This document shows positions 12,053-23,480 of a stretch of 63,557 nucleotides of DNA, one piece after another (within the stretch, counting starts at the first letter, position 1; every line of letters begins with the position of its first letter). The position numbers and the translations under genes were made by a program. Below the pieces are notes generated by a model. That model was not told the origin of the DNA and ran no database searches. It saw nothing but the letters and a program-made list of their open reading frames with translations. The stretch covers positions 56,500-120,056 of the forward strand of contig MNCI01014507.1 of NCBI GenBank assembly GCA_015680685.1. Direction: 5' to 3'. Source of the stretch: Gnetum montanum. Lineage: Eukaryota > Streptophyta > Gnetopsida > Gnetales > Gnetaceae.

Positions 12053-12225
12053 AATAACCAGTTATTTATAAATCTCCCCTAGCAAAAGAGTCACTGCAAG
12101 GGAGCCAATGATTATATTTATCTCGGTTATTTATAATCTCAGTTATATATAATGATATATTTATGATTATATATAATGATTATAAACACTTCATCATAAA
12201 TAAAGTTGGTTATTTATAATCATTT

Positions 12226-12445
12226 NNNNNNNNNNNNNNNNNNNNNNNNNNNNNNNNNNNNNNNNNNNNNNNNNNNNNNNNNNNNNNNNNNNNNNNNNNN
12301 NNNNNNNNNNNNNNNNNNNNNNNNNNNNNNNNNNNNNNNNNNNNNNNNNNNNNNNNNNNNNNNNNNNNNNNNNNNNNNNNNNNNNNNNNNNNNNNNNNNN
12401 NNNNNNNNNNNNNNNNNNNNNNNNNNNNNNNNNNNNNNNNNNNNN
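12226..12445. other. Assembly gap (220 N)
   Basis: A run of 220 undetermined bases. The flanks are AT-rich (TATTTATAATCATT on the left) and related to the repeats at 12050-12200. Nothing is known of the content. Confidence 1.
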
Positions 12446-12485
12446 AATATGCATTACAAATATATGTTGCAGTGCCAATTTAGTT

Positions 12486-12745
12486 TGATCTCTTCGTATT
12501 CCCTCACGTGCATGCGCCACATGCATGAGAGCTAAAGAATCAATGTAGGGGAGTTGAATCTCTACTCGATTAATGTCCCCTAATTCCTAAGCTTTACATT
12601 TGTCTCTTTGTATTCCTTCACATGCATGCACCACATGCAAGGGAGCCAAAGAGTCACTGAAGGGGAGCCGAATCTCTATTCAATTGACGCCCCTTGACCT
12701 TTGGGCTCCCCATTCATCTCTTCTTATTCCCTCATGTGTAGGGCC
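12486..12745. repeat. Tandem repeat, about 114-bp unit, 2.3 copies
   Basis: The block TCTCTTCGTATTCCCTCACG at about 12489 recurs as TCTCTTTGTATTCCTTCACA at 12603 and TCTCTTCTTATTCCCTCATG at about 12717. In each complete copy it is followed by TGCATG.RCCACATGCA and then GGGGAG..GAATCTCTA. No coding potential is seen. Confidence 0.7.
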
Positions 12746-13162
12746 TAACATGGGTAATAATGAATATTTATTATTATAAATGGTGGATAATATTGAATAT
12801 TTATTATTATTATAAATGGTGATGGTTACGATTACAGTAATAATGAATATTTATTATTATTATAAACGGTGATGATTATGGTTATAGTGATGGTTATGAT
12901 CATGGCAACAGTTAAGGTGATGACGGTTACGGTGTGATGTAGTATTTAAAAATATTGAACTTAGGAAACATGTTACAAGATTAAGAGGTGCAATATTGGA
13001 ATTCATGCATTTTTAGAAACATGGATCCTGCTGCTATTAGTCCCAATAGAGAAGGTGAAGAACAACCTCTTCAAGATCAGTAACAACAACCATCTACTGC
13101 AACAAGTAGTGCAACAACTATCTACTACAACAAGTAATGCAATCTATGCTTATATATAAAGG
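12746..13162. repeat. AATATTTATTATTAT repeats and GGTTATGAT-type sequence
   Basis: Three copies of GAATATTTATTATTAT separated by 45-60 bp (12764-12870) lead into imperfect GGTGATGGTTACGATTA words. 13020-13162 has no recognisable gene, although the short CAACAACTATCTACTACAAC repeats near 13100 are notable. Confidence 0.5.
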
Positions 13163-13605
13163 TGCAAGGGTAATGATTACAGTTAACCTTTGGCCTAAAG
13201 CAGGATTGGTGAATGGTGCACTTGGCATGATTCACAATATTATGTATCCTTAAGGTAAATAGCCACCTACATTACCATTATACGTTATTGTTGATTTTGA
13301 CTCCTACATTGGATGTGCTTTTGATAATGGTAATCCCCATCATGTGCCAATTGTACTTGTGGTCCGAAAAGCATCTCATCAATCACCATTACAATTGGCA
13401 TGGGCCATGACTATTCATAAATCTCAAGAAATGACACTAAATAAGGCTACTATTAATGTTTGTTGCATTATCTGGAGTCAAGACCATTGATTCTTTAAAG
13501 ATTCATCCTCCTTTTCATGTGCAAAGATACAGAAAGAATTCACATGCTAAACATCTCCAAAGTAGAATTGCACAAGAAGTTCATTTTGCTCAGTTAGAGA
13601 ATTAG
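13163..13605 (+). pseudogene. PIF1-like helicase C-terminal fragment (Helitron-type?)
   Basis: The reading starts ARVMITVNLWPKAGLVNGAL, then GMIHNIMYP. After a stop it continues PPTLPLYVIVDFDSYIGCAF, and then LQLAWAMTIHKSQEMTLNKA. This is the end of the PIF1/RecD-type helicase core found in plant Helitrons and in PIF1 relatives (family pattern: GLxNGxxGxV, then LPLxLAWAxTIHKSQGxTL). Gly is replaced by Glu in the KSQ motif. A frameshift near 13455 leads into VALSGVKTIDSLKIHPPFHV and a stop at 13603-13605. Only about 140 codons remain; no Walker A segment or Rep/Helitron domain was seen. Confidence 0.7.
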
Positions 13606-15072
13606 GCATATTGAGTTCCCACTTATCATTGTATTTTTCTTTTTGCTCAATCCTATTATACAACTCTGTAATGTTTGTTGCAATAATTGTGCAATATATT
13701 CCTTCATCAACATATACGAAATATATAAACTTTTATTTTAACTAATTTATATTTATCAGTATATATTATTTGGAATGCAAATAGTGATGATAACTTAAAA
13801 AATAAAAAATTTAATTAAATTCTACTCATAGCCCATGAAACCATTACACAAGAGAACTTACGGGTCTAATTTTTGTTGCATTATCTGAAGTTAAGATCAT
13901 TGATTCTTTAAAGATTTATCCTCCTTTTCATGTGCAAAGATATAGAAAGATTTCAGATGCTAAACATCTCCAAAGTAGAATTGCACAAGAAGTTCATTTT
14001 GCTCAATTAGAGAATTAGGCATATTGAGTTCCCACTTATAATTATATTTTACCTTTTGCTCAATCCTATTATACAACTCTGTAATGTTTGTTGTAATAAT
14101 TGTGCAATGTATTCCTTCATCAACACATACGGAATATATAAACTTTTATTTTAACCAATTTATGTTTACCAGTATATATTATTTGGAATACAAATAGTGA
14201 TGATAACTTAAAAAATAAAAAATAATAATTAAATTTTACTCATAGCCCACAAAACTGCTACACGAGAACTTATGGGTGTAATGTTTGTTACATTATCTGG
14301 AGTCAAGACCATTGATTCTTTAAAGATTCATCCTCTTTTTCATGTGCAAAGATATAGAAAGATTTCAGATGCTAAACATCTCCAAAGTAGAATTGCACAA
14401 AAAGTTCATTTTGTTCAGTTGGAGAATTAGGCATATTGAGTTCACACTTATCATTGTATTTTGCCTTTTGCTCAATTTTATTATACAGCTCTGTAATGTT
14501 TGTTGCAATAATTGTGGAATGTATTCCTTCATCAACATATACAAAATATATAAATTTTTATTTTAACCAATTTATGTTTACTAGTATATATTATTTGGAA
14601 TGCAAATAGTGATGATAACTTAAAAAATAAAAAAAATAATTAAATTCTACTCATAGCTTGTGAAACCGCTACACAAGAGAACTTACGGGTCTAATGTTTG
14701 TTGCATTATCTAGAGTTAAGACCATTGATTTTTTAAAGATTTATCCTCCTTTTTATGTGCAAAGATACAGAAAGATTTCAGATGTTAAATATCTCCAAAG
14801 TAGAATTGCACAAAAAGTTCATTTTGCTTAGGCATATTGAGTTCACACTTATCATTGTATTTTTCTTTTTGCTCAATCTTACTATATAGCTCTGTAATGT
14901 TTGTTGCAATAATTGTGCAATGTATTCCTTCATTAACATATAAGAAATATATAAACTTTTATTTTAACCAATTTATGTTTACTAGTATATATTATTTGGA
15001 ATGCAAATAGTGATGATAACTTAAAAAATAAAAAAAATTTAAATTTTACTCATAGTCCACGAAATTGCTCCA
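13455..15072 (+). repeat. Four tandem copies (about 412 bp) of the helicase tail plus 3' flank
   Basis: Copies begin at about 13455, 13868, 14279 and 14693. Each starts with the helicase tail (GTTGCATTATCTGGAGT, then CATCCTCCTTTTCATGTGCA), runs through its stop codon, and continues into non-coding sequence with TATACAACTCTGTAATG and TATATTATTTGGAATGCAAA. Each copy except the last ends with ACTTACGGGTCTAAT or a variant. Only the first copy is attached to the helicase core. The fourth has a short deletion near 14825. Unequal crossing-over or repeated capture of the 3' end would explain it. Confidence 0.75.
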
Positions 15073-15580
15073 CTAGCTTATATATATATATATCTATAAA
15101 TTGGCCGAGATGATTTTAAAAAAATGATGTTAATCAAGCCTGACTACTGGACGAGGTAACAAGATAACTAAAAACAGAATCACTCATCTCTTCTGTGTTT
15201 CTCTATCACTTACCAAATTTAGTTTTACCCTCTCAGTCAAGTTTGCTCTTTCTTTGTTTGTTCATGGCATTTTTGAGCATTATTTTTGCAAGAGATTTAT
15301 TTTTCAAAAACGCCATGAACAAACAAAAAAAGAGCAAACTTGATCAAGAGGGTTTTCTCAAAAATGTCATGAACAAACAAATAAAGAGCAAACTTGATTG
15401 AGAACGTAAAACTAAATTAGGTGAGAGGGTAAAACTAAATTGGGTAAGTGGTAGAGAAACAGAGGAGGGATGAGTGATTCCGTTTTTAGTTATCTTGTTA
15501 CCTCGTTCCAGCTTGGTTAACATCATTTTTTTAAAAATCATCTCAGCCAATTTATAGATATATATATATATCTAAACTAG
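15073..15580. mobile_element. Fold-back / MITE-like element with long inverted repeats
   Basis: The left end (CTAG, TATATA run, ATCTATAAATTGGC) is repeated inverted at the right end (GCCAATTTATAGAT, TATATA run, CTAG). The arms match over roughly 200 bp each with small gaps (GAGGTAACAAGATAACTAAA present in both orientations). A GAGCAAACTTGAT segment occurs twice in the loop. No transposase is present. It is non-autonomous and family unknown; the element sits directly beside the last helicase-tail repeat. Confidence 0.65.
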
Positions 15581-16659
15581 TAACTAAATCTATGACTTCT
15601 CTTGCCCAACAAGCGATCATTTTTTTGGATCATCAAATGGGATAAATCCCTTTTGTCGAGGTTCAAATGATATATATTAGTCAAAGAGTGCCAAAATCGG
15701 TCCAATATCATAAACAAAGAATGCGTAAATTGAGATTGGCCAAAGAATGTTTCTTCCATCGTAGCATCTAAGAACGAAGACCCGTGACTCCTGTGGCATA
15801 AAAAGTACGAAATGGGTAAAGTGGTATCTTTCTCATCGCCCTAATGGGATATATGTGATATAACCCATTTCGGAGTGGACATTAGACTCTGACACATGTT
15901 GCAAGGCCAATATCAAAAATACAAAATTTGGACAAAGGCATGTTATCCAAGTTCCGAAATGGCCATTTCGTGTTCCACTCAATTTAAGAAAGATGGTATA
16001 CATTTTTGCTGCAGAAACTTTAAAAAGGAAAAATGGTCGATGACTTACTCTTTGAAATAAGGAAATGTCAATTTACCCATTGGCAAAAGGAAGCGTGAAA
16101 CACGTGGCATCGCCAAAACAAACAAGTTCATGGATAAAATAATGCGGTGAGCATTTCTCCTACTATGCAATTTTCATATCAGCGAGAAATAACTAGGTGG
16201 TGACGATTTAGAAAGAATTAAAAAGAAAAAAAGGGTCAAAAAAATTAAAAGGCCAAGATTGGATAGGATGCAGTCATCCCATTATGAATATTGGGGCAAA
16301 TGAGTTTTGGCCCGTTTCATAAATAAGAGGCAGCATGAAGTCCGAAATGGGATGACTAGGCTGACAGACATTTCTGAAATGAGACAAAAACCATTTTAAC
16401 CTAGAAGTGGTATCTAATGGACCCTTGGAATAAAATAATGAGGGCATTTAAGGTAATGGTTGAAATAGATACAATTAGATTTAAAAGCAAATCCAAGAAG
16501 ATTGTATTGTAGGGCTATTAAGACGATATCAAATTGCAAATCAGCCAACAGATATTATGGCAGAAAGGCTTTTGTGATTTCAGCAAAAGCTTTTGTGTTT
16601 TGGAGAGATGGCTATAATATTTATGTATGATCAAGCTTAGAGTAAAGAAGTCGTGAGAT
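15581..16659. other. Unassigned interval upstream of the orphan coding relic
   Basis: No gene is supported. The sequence repeatedly contains CCCATTTCGG/CCGAAATGGG words (15800-16360) and one ACACGTGGCA block at about 16099. These could be the leader of the decayed coding region that starts near 16660, but no splice or promoter structure can be proven. Confidence 0.3.
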
Positions 16660-19535
16660 AATCCATCTTGCAAGATAAAGTTTTCAACATGCTAAAGCCA
16701 AGGAAAGTTACAAAGGTCAAAGGTGAAACAAATTTGTTGTTCCTTGATGTTCTTGTCCAAGTATCCTTAGGAGTACTTGAAGAGTTTTGGTCTTTCCATT
16801 TTTTTGTGGTGGCACTGGGCAGAATCAGTGAACGGTCTTCAAATTCAAGACCTAGAAGAAGAAAACCCAAAGTTGCTTTTCTATCACAACCAAGATCATG
16901 ACTATGCATGTCAGTACCAGATTAAAGCATACAACAAAGATCATGAATGGAGAAGCTTCTATCAAAGGACAGGAATGCACAAAATTGGCTTCATACCTGG
17001 GGCCAATTTGATTGGAGATATCATAAATTGGATTTTCACTAAAATAGAGTATATGAAAGATCACTTGTAGTTGAAAACGCAGGCCAGGACAGGTAATTGA
17101 CATTAGCATGGCCAGAAGTTATGAATTGTATGGTGTCATCCTTTCCAATCGTTTCGAACAAAGAACATGAGATGAGAATTCCACGACGATTGTGGGTAAA
17201 ATCAATGTTACTAGCAGACACGAACTTCATCTGGCCGGGTCCAACATCTCGACTTTCTTCGGTTATAAGAAGGATATTCCAACTCTAAATGATCTCAGCT
17301 TCTATCCCTGCATTGTTGTTGTTGCCTTGAATATTTAGTTAGGGCCCAATGTTTTAAACGTTTCAGCCGGCATCTAAAAGTTTTAGTAATGATCGAAAAT
17401 GATAAACCTTTCCATGTGGTATATTTTATATATGGTCAATTGCAAACTCAGATAGTAGAAACAATGACCAATAATAGTCATATTCGTATGAGCTCCTTTT
17501 TATTAGACCATACTTTGGCTATAATCCCAAGTCTAGAAATGTCTAGCCCTGTCTTGCCCCAATTTATAAATTGGAAAGACAATAAAATAGAAGATGGCCC
17601 TGCCATGATTTTCATCCTATTTTGTATCATAAAGATTACATGGATGGCTAGACTTTGGAATTTCTCATGAATATTGTTTATCTAGTTTTGTCTAAATTTC
17701 TATGTAACAGAAAAGTGCCCAGAATTGAACAAGTAATTATAGATGAAATAAGGGCCAAATGCAAAGGGGCTGTTTTTGTCTTTGCTCATTGCACAGAATT
17801 CATCATCGATGGATTCAGGGATAGGCCAAAGAAATTACGATGATTCGTGGCACCATATCTGGCAGCTTTGAAAGTTGAAAGGCAGATCCAAAACAACTCG
17901 CTGTGAAATTATCATATGGCCAATCAGGTTTTTCCTCTCCAGATTGGATTTTGGTGCTTCGATAATGCTCAATATATGATGAATATTGGGGCCAAATTTG
18001 AAAGGGCGATATTTCCTGAAACAGAGCACAAGCTTTTCAATCCTAATAAAGAATTTAGGAGGGCTCATGATCACAAAGATGATGATGCAATTTATTCTTT
18101 ATTAAGAGACGAAATAGTAAATATGGCCAAGCAACAGGCAGCAGGAGAATTAAAAAGAATACTATCTATCATTTTTCCAGAGAATCAGTTAGCAGAACAA
18201 GATATTTTGGCCAGCAGATGGTTTGAAGATAATGAACATATTTCGACCAAATGGTGTAATCAAGAACAACTAGACAGAATGATGGAAAACTTTTTTGTTT
18301 TTTTGTGGTAAATAGACAATCCAGAACAAGCCATTGATTCAAAATCTTTCCCCTGGCATTCAAATATTAAAGAAAAGAGAACAAATATGTTAAAGTCACT
18401 ACCTGCTGCCAAAACAGTTCAGTTAGAAAAGGGCCAGATATCTACTATTTTAATCACCATGGGGACATCATCAGCATCTCAGGAAACCTTAACCTTAAAG
18501 GATTTCCCTTCAGGATACATCATCAAAGAGAGGCCTAAATCTGTAAAAGTAAAGACAGCTAAGAGGAAACTAATTTTCGGCCAACAACATCCAGATAAGT
18601 CAAGCATTGAAGAATCAGTGATATTCCAGTAAAAAACTATGGATAAAGAGTTAGGAAAAAGAAGAATGGTCATGGCTCATCATGAATTAGCCAAGAATTT
18701 ATCAGTAGTAATTGTAGACTGTTCAAGAACTGCCAAGGAGACCATTCAGGATCAGTAGCAAGAAATAGAGAGGCTAAAAACTCTCTAGTATATGACACAA
18801 ATGGAATTGGTCCAATTTAAAGATACATATGAAGAACAAGCGAGAATTATACAAATAAAAGAGGCAAGCATCAAAGCTTTAAAAATGGAGAATACGGAGT
18901 TGCAACTTGAACTGACAGAGAAGAAGGTACCAGACCGATGCCCAAAGGTTTAGATCAAACAATAGATTTTAAACTTGTCATGAATAATCTGGCCAGTATG
19001 AAAGAGCAAGCGAAGAAGATCCTGATAGAGATCAATGAATTTAAAGGCAGAAAAAAGGTTTTTTGATGATGCTGTAATGGAAACGACCGAGTTCAAAGAA
19101 TCGACCAATATCACCAAAAATCAGTTGCCAAAATAGTTCGCCTCATTCTTTGATGATGTTATGCTTGGGGCCATGAATAGTATTCAAAGAATCCATTAGG
19201 CCAAAACTAATATGGACAGGGCATTGCACGATATCTAGAAATGCGAGAAGGCCATGACTGACACCATCAAAGCTACTAAATCAAATGATGGTATTCAGTT
19301 AGGATCAAAATTAATACAATCATTTTCTGCTGTGGAAATAGAAGAAATGGCCAGAGCATTGTTATCATTGTATAATCAAAGTTATCATCGATGCCAAGTA
19401 CAGAGAGAAGAGGATCACATTAAAGATTTTCAAGTAGAAAACGCAACAGTTACTGGAATCCAAGAGCAGTTATCTAAACTGCAATTCACAAAAAATACTT
19501 TTGGTGCCAGAAAAATAGCTAGTCAGTTATGGTAA
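16660..19535 (+). pseudogene. Long decayed coding region of unknown function, coiled-coil C-terminus
   Basis: Linked plus-strand frames give protein-like sequence for about 2.9 kb. An N-terminal part includes YNKDHEWRSFYQRTGMHKIG, then FIPGANLIGDIINWIFTKIE (16920-17055). A middle part includes FPLQIGFWCFDNAQYMMNIG and DAIYSLLRDEIVNMAKQQAA (17930-18150), ILASRWFEDNEHISTKWCNQ (18205-18265) and FPSGYIIKERPKSVKVKTAK (18505-18565). The C-terminal third is heptad-rich and charged (YEEQARIIQIKEASIKALKM, then MENTELQLELTEKK), typical of coiled coil. Stops and frameshifts are frequent. I recognise no family. It ends 20 bp before a polypurine tract, so it may be an extra ORF of a plus-strand LTR retroelement; a host gene fragment is the alternative. 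Confidence 0.5.
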
Positions 19536-19555
19536 TTATTTCTTAAAACTGCAAG

Positions 19556-19574
19556 GTGGGGAAAAAGAGGAGGG
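19556..19574 (+). other. Polypurine tract
   Basis: GTGGGGAAAAAGAGGAGGG lies immediately before TGTTGGAACC at 19576. A purine run followed at once by a TG is the expected 3' LTR boundary of a plus-strand retroelement. The alternative reading of the following sequence as a reversed SINE would make this coincidental. Confidence 0.4.
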
Positions 19575-19575
19575 C

Positions 19576-19745
19576 TGTTGGAACCTGAAATAAGTGAAAC
19601 ATAGGTATGTTCTAAGATTTATAGAAATTTATAACTTAGTGCTACCTAGTAGAATCAAACATATGGCCTAGGATTACCAAGCTAAGACTTACACCACTAG
19701 GCAAATACCTCATTGTCTAGGCTTTTTCTTTAGACTCTCTCTTCA
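19576..19745 (-). repeat. tRNA-like SINE sequence (or LTR start), copy 1
   Basis: On the minus strand an A-box-like TTGCCTAGTGG (19694-19704) is followed 42 bp later by a B-box-like ATGTTTGATTC (19652-19662). This is the tRNA-like pol III promoter layout. The same layout occurs at 27491-27650 and 39198-39375. The minus-strand end GGTTCCAACA is shared with the copy at 27491. The adjacent polypurine tract instead favours an LTR beginning TGTTGGAACC; both readings are kept open. Confidence 0.45.
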
Positions 19746-19924
19746 ATGATATGATGTACTCTAATTTTTTTATATTATTATTTATTTTTTGGGTCCTAAT
19801 ACAAACCCCCCTCCCTCCCGTCACCCCCTAAAATAATAATAATAATTTATTTCAAGGTTTCGACACCCCCCTATGTTGACATAAAAAGACATGGACATTA
19901 TTTTAATAATTAAAAGATGGTTCC

Positions 19925-19929
19925 AAAAT
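19925..19929. repeat. Target-site duplication AAAAT, left
   Basis: AAAAT directly precedes the element 1 LTR and is repeated at 26981-26985 directly after the other LTR, which fixes both outer edges of element 1. Confidence 0.85.
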
Positions 19930-20737
19930 TGATGAGTGGCGAGGTACCCCTACACTCAACCATACGAATACGAGCGTTACACGTGCGATCCGATTGAACT
20001 CCGTAGATTAAGTGCCTACACACCTTATGGAATACTTAAGGTTAATTGTTTGTTGTATTCCTAGACTTATTTGTATTTGTTATGGTTGTATGGTTAAGTA
20101 AGTCTGAGGTATGTGATTTTTATATCTTTTCTGTTTTATCGCCTATTCTAGGAGGGAAAAGGTGAAGAGACTAATTAACTAACTTTAACTAACTAAGTCT
20201 TAATTAACCTAGCATCAGTATCCATTCCCACTTGTCGTTCACACCTTGAGCCAATGCAACCTTCTGGGATTACCAAACGATATTCGTTGCTGGGATTACC
20301 ATGTGTAATGCACGTGCTCGAAGCGGTCGTACTGAATGCACTTAACTATGAGAGAAGGGTTGAGAGAGATTTAATTAACTAATAAAGCATTAAAAAATGA
20401 ACAGTAAATAACAATAATTAAAGTCCTAATTAGCTTAGTCCATGCACTACAAGGTCTATCCAAAAAGTTTGTCTTTATTTCTGTACACAAACTTGTGCTT
20501 AGGTACAATATTTGCTCGAATAAAGATCTGTTCACTTTGGAACTCCTACTGCGGGCACATGGAAATTATTCTATCTTTGGAGAGGTAAAATTGCCAGAGT
20601 TTCGCTAAGGGTCTAGATCTAGATGGAGAAACAAGGGAGAGTTGCCTCTTATTTATAGATTTGGCGACGCGATGCGATATCGCGTACGATACATTGCGTA
20701 TGCGATATCACGGCCCATGCAATATAACGTCCCATCA
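19930..20737 (-). repeat. 3' LTR of element 1
   Basis: It is 808 bp, TGATGAGTGGC...CCCATCA. It aligns along its full length with the 842-bp LTR at 26139-26980, differing by point changes and a short deletion in the palindrome-rich U3 end. A TATA block lies at 20645-20658. U3 palindromes such as GCGATATCGCG lie between it and the LTR end. Confidence 0.85.
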
Positions 20738-20746
20738 TACCCCCAT
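20738..20746 (-). other. Polypurine tract of element 1
   Basis: The minus strand reads ATGGGGGTA abutting the 3' LTR, the normal start site for plus-strand DNA synthesis. Element 2 has GTGGGGGTA and element 3 TGTGGGGTA at the same place. Confidence 0.7.
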
Positions 20747-22700
20747 GACTGAATAAAAACTTGTCCTCGAGTTCCTTACAAAAATATTGGGAAGGTATGG
20801 GATTATTGACTTGAATGGAACTAATGGTGAATGGAATGATATATGAACGGATCATCATTACAGAACATGAAAAAACTGGTGTTCATGACAACAAGAGTGA
20901 ACACTTTATATATTTGACATCAAGCCTTATTTGGCAGTAGAGAGAGAAGAGAGAAGAGAGAAGAAGTCTACTACTGCCAACGCCAAGATTGCGTCTTTCG
21001 TTGTTTATCCATAAGCGCACCATCCATCTCGTTCCTTGCATAGCTGCTTCAGCACCGATCCATTCCAAGTGTTCCCTCCAGATCTCATTCGTTGTTGTAT
21101 GATTGCCATCTGCACACACAACACAGTCTTTATATTAGCAAGGGTAAATGAATCACAATGTAGTTGATACCTTGCTTCAGTGAAAGGTCCATTGGCTGAG
21201 TTGTGGTATGGCTGATGCAGATCTGGAGATATAATAGTGGTGACTACCAAAGGTGTAGGGGTTAGAAGAAAATCGAAAAAATTGGGTCAGGACCCCCATG
21301 ACTAAGAGCGAACCTCCGGTAGCGATAGAATCGAGAAAGAAAAGGAATAAGAAAGATGGAGAAAAAGAGACAACTATAACATCAATGAAATGGATGTCAA
21401 GATGAAAATGAACAAAATAAGGATGATTGCAAAAATGTTAAGGGAAAGAATTTAACTAATGTACCAAATAGGAATGCCAGTGGGTCCTCCCCAAAGCAGG
21501 CTCATGCCCTTAATGCCCTGACAAACCCACATTCAAAGAGTCCGTAGGCTCTAGGAATGTCATTTGGAACAAGAGTTAAAGTCTTAACCACAAGAATTTA
21601 CCAACAAGAAAACAATGCTTCCACCAAGATATACACTAATGATACAACCGACAATGAGGTGAACAATGGAGGAAGAATGATGGAAAGAAGAGAATGGAAT
21701 GGAATCTCAAGAACAAGGTGGTGTATAGCCCCCTGTGTATTTAAATGATTAATGTGACTTAGTAGATCCCATTCCAAGTCCGGCCTCAACAAACGACATT
21801 CAGTGACTTCGCATTAATACATTCGGCCGACCCATCCTCTTGAAGTAACAAGAATGTCTCCACCAAGGAGTCACCAACATTCCGATGAAGCAAAAGAGGA
21901 GAGAATAGGAAGCAAGGAGAGCCTTAGTTAGAGGGAACATGTTTATTTTAGTTCCATAACTAGTGCTTGTAGCCCATATGATTATTTCTTCTAAGGGGTG
22001 TGCTTTGAATTCTCATTGTTTTTGTGTTTTTTTTTATGTTTATACGTGAGAACCACACCATGCAAAGACTTTGTTATTTTTATTAACTCAGCTTCCCGAT
22101 GATGGAGCAATGTTGGAATGGGAAGGAAACTCAAGAAGAAAACATCCAAGCACCCAAGAGAATGGCGAACACAAATGCATCAAGTTCCCTTTGAAGTCAC
22201 ACCCTTTTCAATCCTTGAGTCATTCCTTAGTTTGAGAAATACCCATCCACCGATTCATTATAGTTCTTATTTAGAAAGGGACTGTACATTTCCAAGCTGA
22301 GAGAGACCATAGAAATTTATGGATGTATGGATGAAGCGAACTCATTTCCTGTCATATCAAAAGAACCATACCTTATTATCAACATCATAACTTAAAGGTA
22401 AAAACCAAACATTAGCAACCAGTGCAAACAGTTTATACCATCATTAATAGCACTTATTGGGTGACAAACTTACAAAATGGATAACACACACACACACAAA
22501 GAAATGAAAAAGTATGACGATGTTGTAAAACAAAAACAAGAAAAGTTAAAGAAATTTGTCAAACAAAAATGTGCAAAACAAAAATGTGTAAAATAAAAAA
22601 TGTGTAAAACAAAAACTTAAAAGAAACTAAGGGCCCTGAATGATCAGCATAGGTGGCCATCTCCCCCATGACTGAATTCCAAGGGAGAGATTTGAAATAA
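20747..22700 (-). other. Non-coding 3' region of element 1
   Basis: This stretch between the deletion junction and the polypurine tract aligns piecewise with 40204-42000 of element 2, for example the CCATCTCCCCCATGACTGA block near 22655 and the AAGCACCCAAGAGAATGGC block near 22149. Minus-strand frames at 21250-20883 are short and broken. I see no supported gene. It contains the conserved purine-rich block at 21480-21503. A CACACACACACA run lies at about 22485-22497. Confidence 0.6.
21480..21503 (-). promoter_or_regulatory. Conserved purine-rich block (candidate internal polypurine tract), element 1
   Basis: The minus strand includes GCTTTGGGGAGGAC. The same 24-base block occurs at 40836-40859 (one difference) and 54700-54723 (identical) in elements 2 and 3, always downstream of integrase and before the 3' LTR. 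Preservation in otherwise decayed DNA suggests a cis-acting role; function is inferred only. Confidence 0.45.
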
Positions 22701-22712
22701 TGAGTGTTTGTT
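22690..22712. other. Deletion junction in element 1 (RT to integrase lost)
   Basis: Left of this point the sequence matches element 2 near 41995 (GAAATAATGAG against GAAATAGCGAG). Right of it the sequence matches element 2 near 44914 (TTGAATTTCTTAGA against TTGAATTTTTTAGA). About 2.9 kb encoding RT, RNase H and integrase is therefore missing. Confidence 0.75.
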
Positions 22713-23004
22713 GAATTTCTTAGAAGTGCCCAACTTTTCCCAATTGATGTTTTCAGGTTAAGAGTTGAAAGTTGGTGACACTCATATTCCAGTGTATCTA
22801 TGCTTTGGCTATGGGTGTAGGTTGTTCCCCAGCTGGTTCCATGCATATTGGTGGATTGCTTTCTTGATTAGTTGTCAACCACTGGGTGTTCTCTTGTTGT
22901 GTGGTTGCTACATACAGGCACTTTTATATCTGAGTTTCTTGGGCACACCAATTGCATGCAGGAGATGCTGAGCATTCCTCCATGTCATCACCCTCTGAGT
23001 CACT

Positions 23005-23480
23005 CTATGTGATGCATGGAACTTTATTCTTCTCGATCTTTCCATAAATGTTTTCCTTAGATATCTCTAGGGAAAGATCGTGGATTCCTAGGCATGTGTC
23101 TATTGTGATCAGCCATGCCCTTCCCATTATAATTGGGAAGTTCCATTTGTTGCTGTTGACTTCTATCACTAGGAAATTAGCTGGGTATGACCAACGACAC
23201 ATAGTGGTAATGATATCCTCCACCAATCCCAAGGGAATAGTGATGGACTAGTCAACCAGCTCTAGTTGAATATTGCTCTTCTTGAGTGGAGGTAGGTTAC
23301 AAGCGTTATACATTTCTCGTGAGATTAAGTTGACTCCAGAACCTGAGTCAAGAAGAGCCTTATGAGGTTCATTCCCAACGACTTGGAGATAAATTAGGGG
23401 GCTTCTAGGATCAGAGAATTTCTTGAGAAGGTGGCCCAACCTGATCCAGTCGGTAATGGTATGTATTAACATAACTGTAT
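23005..23480 (-). pseudogene. Retroviral-type aspartic protease of element 1
   Basis: The frame ending at 23248 contains KALLDSGSGVNLISREMY, the DSG active-site motif with the usual hydrophobic context. After an in-frame stop, the frame 23232-23005 continues with ANFLVIEVNSNKWNFPIIMG and RAWLITIDTCLGI, equivalent to the (I)LGRPFL flap-side segment of Ty3 proteases. It would process the Gag-Pol polyprotein. The catalytic Asp is intact but the stop breaks the chain. It lies downstream of gag, as expected, and is followed by a Cys-containing linker and then the large deletion. Confidence 0.75.

Noticed and set aside
12194-12535. Two 109-110 codon frames spanning the N run
   Set aside because: They are open only because Ns are not stops; there is no sequence evidence.
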